Shown here: positions 61,771 to 64,000 of the stretch, in pieces | Numbering within the stretch: position 1 is the first letter of the stretch | How the letters are laid out: each line of letters opens with the position of its first letter | DNA from: Rhodospirillaceae bacterium | Lineage (GTDB): Bacteria; Pseudomonadota; Alphaproteobacteria; Rhodospirillales; Rhodospirillaceae | Assembly (NCBI GenBank): GCA_004297485.1 | Contig: SCTM01000145.1 | Span: forward strand, 62,001 to 126,000 | Length of the DNA: 64,000 nucleotides | Direction of reading: 5' to 3' | Translations under genes and position numbers: made by a program | The notes under the pieces: generated by a model | The model's input: only the letters and a program-made list of their open reading frames with translations | Databases searched by the model: none | Told to the model about the DNA's origin: nothing

Positions 61771-63225
61771 ATGTCCCACGACATGCAGCGATTCGTTCAG
61801 CTTCCCGCCGCGTTGCCGGCAAAGCGCGGCGCAGCGAAGCGCCGCAAGGATTTCGGCGAGATCTATGACGCCTATGAAAAACCGGAAGCGGGTGATCAGG
61901 CCTCGCGGTGCGCACAATGCGGCATTCCCTTCTGCCAGGTGCACTGCCCGGTTCAGAACAATATTCCCGACTGGCTGAAGATGGTGGCCGAAGGGCGGCT
62001 CGAGGAAGCCTATGCCCTGTCCTCGGCCACCAACAATATGCCCGAGGTCTGCGGTCGCATCTGCCCCCAGGACCGGCTGTGCGAAGGCGCATGCGTGCTT
62101 GAACAATCGCACCACGGCAGTGTGACCATCGGCGCGGTGGAAAAATACATTACCGAAACCGCCTGGGAACAAGGCTGGGTCAAACCGGTCGTGCCGGATC
62201 ACGAACGCAAGGAATCCGTCGGCATCATCGGCGGCGGTCCGGGAGGCATGGCGGCGGCGGAAGAACTGCGCAAGCTGGGTTACCAAGTCGATGTTTACGA
62301 TCGCTACGACCGGATCGGCGGTCTGCTGATCTACGGCATCCCCAACTTCAAGCTCGAGAAGATCGTCGTCACGCGCCGGGTCGATCTGCTGACGCAGGCG
62401 GGTGTGCGCTTTCATCGCGGCGTAGAGGTGGGGAAGACAATCAGTTTCGGTGAGTTGCGGCGCAAGCACGCGGCAATTCTGGTGGCGACTGGCGTTTACG
62501 ACGCCCGCGCATTGGCCTGTCCGGGTGCCGGCGCCGCGGGCGTGTTCCGTGCCATGACCTATCTCACGGCCTCCAACCGCCACGGCCTTGGCGACACCGT
62601 GGCCGAATTCACCAACGGCAGCCTCAACGCCGCCGGCAAGAACGTGGTCGTGATCGGCGGCGGCGACACGGCCATGGACTGCGTGCGCACCGCCGTGCGT
62701 CAAGGCGCGAAGTCCGTGAAATGCCTTTATCGCCGTGATCGCGACAATATGCCCGGCTCACAACGGGAAGTGGCCAACGCCATCGAGGAGGGGGTTGATT
62801 TCATCTGGCTGTCGTCGCCCGAGGCCGTGCTGCACGACAGCGACAATCAGGTGACCGGTGTGCGGGCCGTGCGCACACGTTTGTCCACACCCGATGCGTC
62901 CGGACGGGCAAAGCCCGAGGACATCGACGGGTCGCAATTCGTCATTCCGGCGGACATGGTGATCGAAGCACTTGGATTCGATCCGGAAGACGTGCCGGGA
63001 ATGTTCGGCGAGCCGGCGCTCGGCGTAACGCGGTGGGGAACCCTCAAGGTCAATCCCCAGACCCGGATGACGTCGGTGGACGGCGTATTCGCGGCCGGCG
63101 ACATCGTACGCGGCGCATCCCTGGTGGTCTGGGCGATTCGCGACGGGCGCGACGCGGCCGCTGCCATTCATGCCCATGTCGAGGCCAAAGCGACCGTGCC
63201 GGCCTCGTTGAAAAAGGCGTCCTGA
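61771..63225 (+). CDS. gltD: Glutamate synthase small subunit
   Basis: 484 residues from the ATG at 61771, after GGAG. Two [4Fe-4S] motifs, CAQCGIPFCQVHCPV and CGRICPQDRLCEGAC; then GIIGGGPGGMAAAE (FAD) and VVIGGGDTAMDCVRTA (NADPH). It passes electrons from NADPH to GltB. The gene begins about 300 bases after the uppP start; gltB follows 3 bases after its stop. Confidence 0.94.
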   Translation: MSHDMQRFVQLPAALPAKRGAAKRRKDFGEIYDAYEKPEAGDQASRCAQCGIPFCQVHCPVQNNIPDWLKMVAEGRLEEAYALSSATNNMPEVCGRICPQDRLCEGACVLEQSHHGSVTIGAVEKYITETAWEQGWVKPVVPDHERKESVGIIGGGPGGMAAAEELRKLGYQVDVYDRYDRIGGLLIYGIPNFKLEKIVVTRRVDLLTQAGVRFHRGVEVGKTISFGELRRKHAAILVATGVYDARALACPGAGAAGVFRAMTYLTASNRHGLGDTVAEFTNGSLNAAGKNVVVIGGGDTAMDCVRTAVRQGAKSVKCLYRRDRDNMPGSQREVANAIEEGVDFIWLSSPEAVLHDSDNQVTGVRAVRTRLSTPDASGRAKPEDIDGSQFVIPADMVIEALGFDPEDVPGMFGEPALGVTRWGTLKVNPQTRMTSVDGVFAAGDIVRGASLVVWAIRDGRDAAAAIHAHVEAKATVPASLKKAS

Positions 63226-63228
63226 TCC

Positions 63229-64000
63229 ATGTTTGAGAATACGGATCACGCCAACGCGTCCCAGACAACGCCCGAAAGCGGCAATACTTTCGTCGCCGCC
63301 TATAAGGCCAATGTCGCCAAGCTCACGGCGGCCCACGCCTACGACCCGGCGGAGGAACACGATTCCTGCGGTGTCGGCATGGTGGTGGCGATCGACGGCA
63401 AGCCACGGCGGCAAGTGGTCGAGGCGGGCGTCGCCGCGCTCAAGGTCCTGTTCCATCGCGGCGCCGTGGATGCGGACGGCAAGACCGGCGACGGCGCCGG
63501 CATTCACATTCAGGTTCCCCAGGATTTTTTTCGTGACCATGTGACGCGCACCGGCCACACGGTCGCGGATACGGAAGTGCTCTGTGTCGGCATGGTGTTC
63601 TTGCCCAAGTCCGATCTTGGCGCTCAGGAAACCTGCCGCACCATCGTCGAGAGCGAGATGCTCAATGCCGGATACTACATCTTCGGCTGGCGACAAGTGC
63701 CCGTGGACGTGGCCGTGATCGGCGAGAAGGCCAACGCCACTCGCCCGGAAATCGAGCAGATCATGATCGCAAACCGGCGCGGCCTGACGGGCGACGCGCT
63801 TGAGCGCAACCTCTACCTCGTACGTCGGCGCATCGAGAAGCAGGTGCTGGAAGAGCACATCAACGACTTTTACATCTGCTCCCTGTCGTCGCGATCGATC
63901 ATTTACAAGGGCATGTTCCTGGCCGAGCAGCTGACCACGTTTTATCCGGACCTGCTTGACCTGCGTTTCGTGTCGGCGTTCGCCATTTATCACCAGCGGT
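63229..64000 (+). CDS. gltB: Glutamate synthase large subunit, partial (3' end outside window)
   Basis: ATG at 63229, frame open to the window end (257 codons). After a propeptide of about 47 residues comes HDSCGVGMVV, whose Cys becomes the N-terminal nucleophile of the glutaminase domain; then LFHRGAVDADGKTGDGAGI. The rest matches the class-II amidotransferase domain. GltB makes two glutamates from glutamine and 2-oxoglutarate. Confidence 0.94.
   Translation, partial: MFENTDHANASQTTPESGNTFVAAYKANVAKLTAAHAYDPAEEHDSCGVGMVVAIDGKPRRQVVEAGVAALKVLFHRGAVDADGKTGDGAGIHIQVPQDFFRDHVTRTGHTVADTEVLCVGMVFLPKSDLGAQETCRTIVESEMLNAGYYIFGWRQVPVDVAVIGEKANATRPEIEQIMIANRRGLTGDALERNLYLVRRRIEKQVLEEHINDFYICSLSSRSIIYKGMFLAEQLTTFYPDLLDLRFVSAFAIYHQR

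Overview
The window is GC-rich DNA from an alphaproteobacterium, probably close to Rhodospirillales. The evidence is the coupled kdsD-lptC-lptA-lptB-rpoN block with a nearby ptsN, the 205-residue NrnC-type oligoribonuclease, the tRNA-Leu / NDUFA9-like epimerase / UppP / gltD-gltB order, and a full alphaproteobacterial-type ceramide locus. Taxonomy is inferred from gene order and protein style only.

Layout. 1-9.7 kb: an envelope glycosylation block (two GT-C-like membrane proteins, a GT2/DPM-type transferase, GtrA, a TPR-GT41 SPINDLY-type transferase, GalE), plus a copper-chaperone-like protein and a threonine-dehydratase-like enzyme. 10-13 kb: a REC-HPt response regulator followed by a membrane histidine kinase. 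13-19.5 kb: a cobalamin riboswitch heads a tight btuB-btuF-btuC-btuD-cobQ operon. 19.8-30.7 kb: a sphingolipid locus (bCerS-like N-acyltransferase, di-iron hydroxylase, lone LptF/G-like permease, a DAGK-type lipid kinase next to a Tam41-like CTP nucleotidyltransferase, serine palmitoyltransferase, dedicated ACP, CerR-like reductase, acyl-AMP ligase). 30.8-32.6 kb: an ECF41 sigma-factor operon preceded by an ECF41-type promoter. 32.7-34.4 kb: an MNIO/DUF692 plus DUF2063 pair with no visible precursor peptide. 34.4-44.5 kb: conserved chromosomal genes, including ptsN, rpoN, the lpt genes, kdsD and nrnC.

44.5-59.4 kb is a 14.9-kb integrated element in the 3' end of tRNA-Leu(CAG). It has a 29-bp direct repeat at its ends, matching arm-type repeats near both ends and a P4-type integrase. 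It carries an AlpA-like protein, a replication-type protein, and a run of phage tail genes (spike, completion protein, tape measure, tail chaperone with a programmed -1 frameshift site), but I see no terminase, portal or capsid gene. A toxin-antitoxin pair, a SLOG protein, a secreted beta-flower-like protein and a repressor with four operator-like repeats follow. After the element come tRNA-Leu, an NDUFA9-like epimerase, a divergent UppP and gltD-gltB (cut by the window end).

Two real genes run off the window edges: a GT-C protein at 1-1250 (minus) and gltB at 63229-64000 (plus). A family of about 70-bp hairpin repeats occurs five times (7.46, 8.60, 28.67, 28.76 and 39.97 kb); one copy supplies the apparent N-terminus of cerR.

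The most interesting candidates are (1) the lipid kinase / Tam41-like pair inside a complete ceramide locus, which suggests a CDP-ceramide route to head-group attachment, and (2) the capsid-less, tail-bearing tRNA-Leu element.
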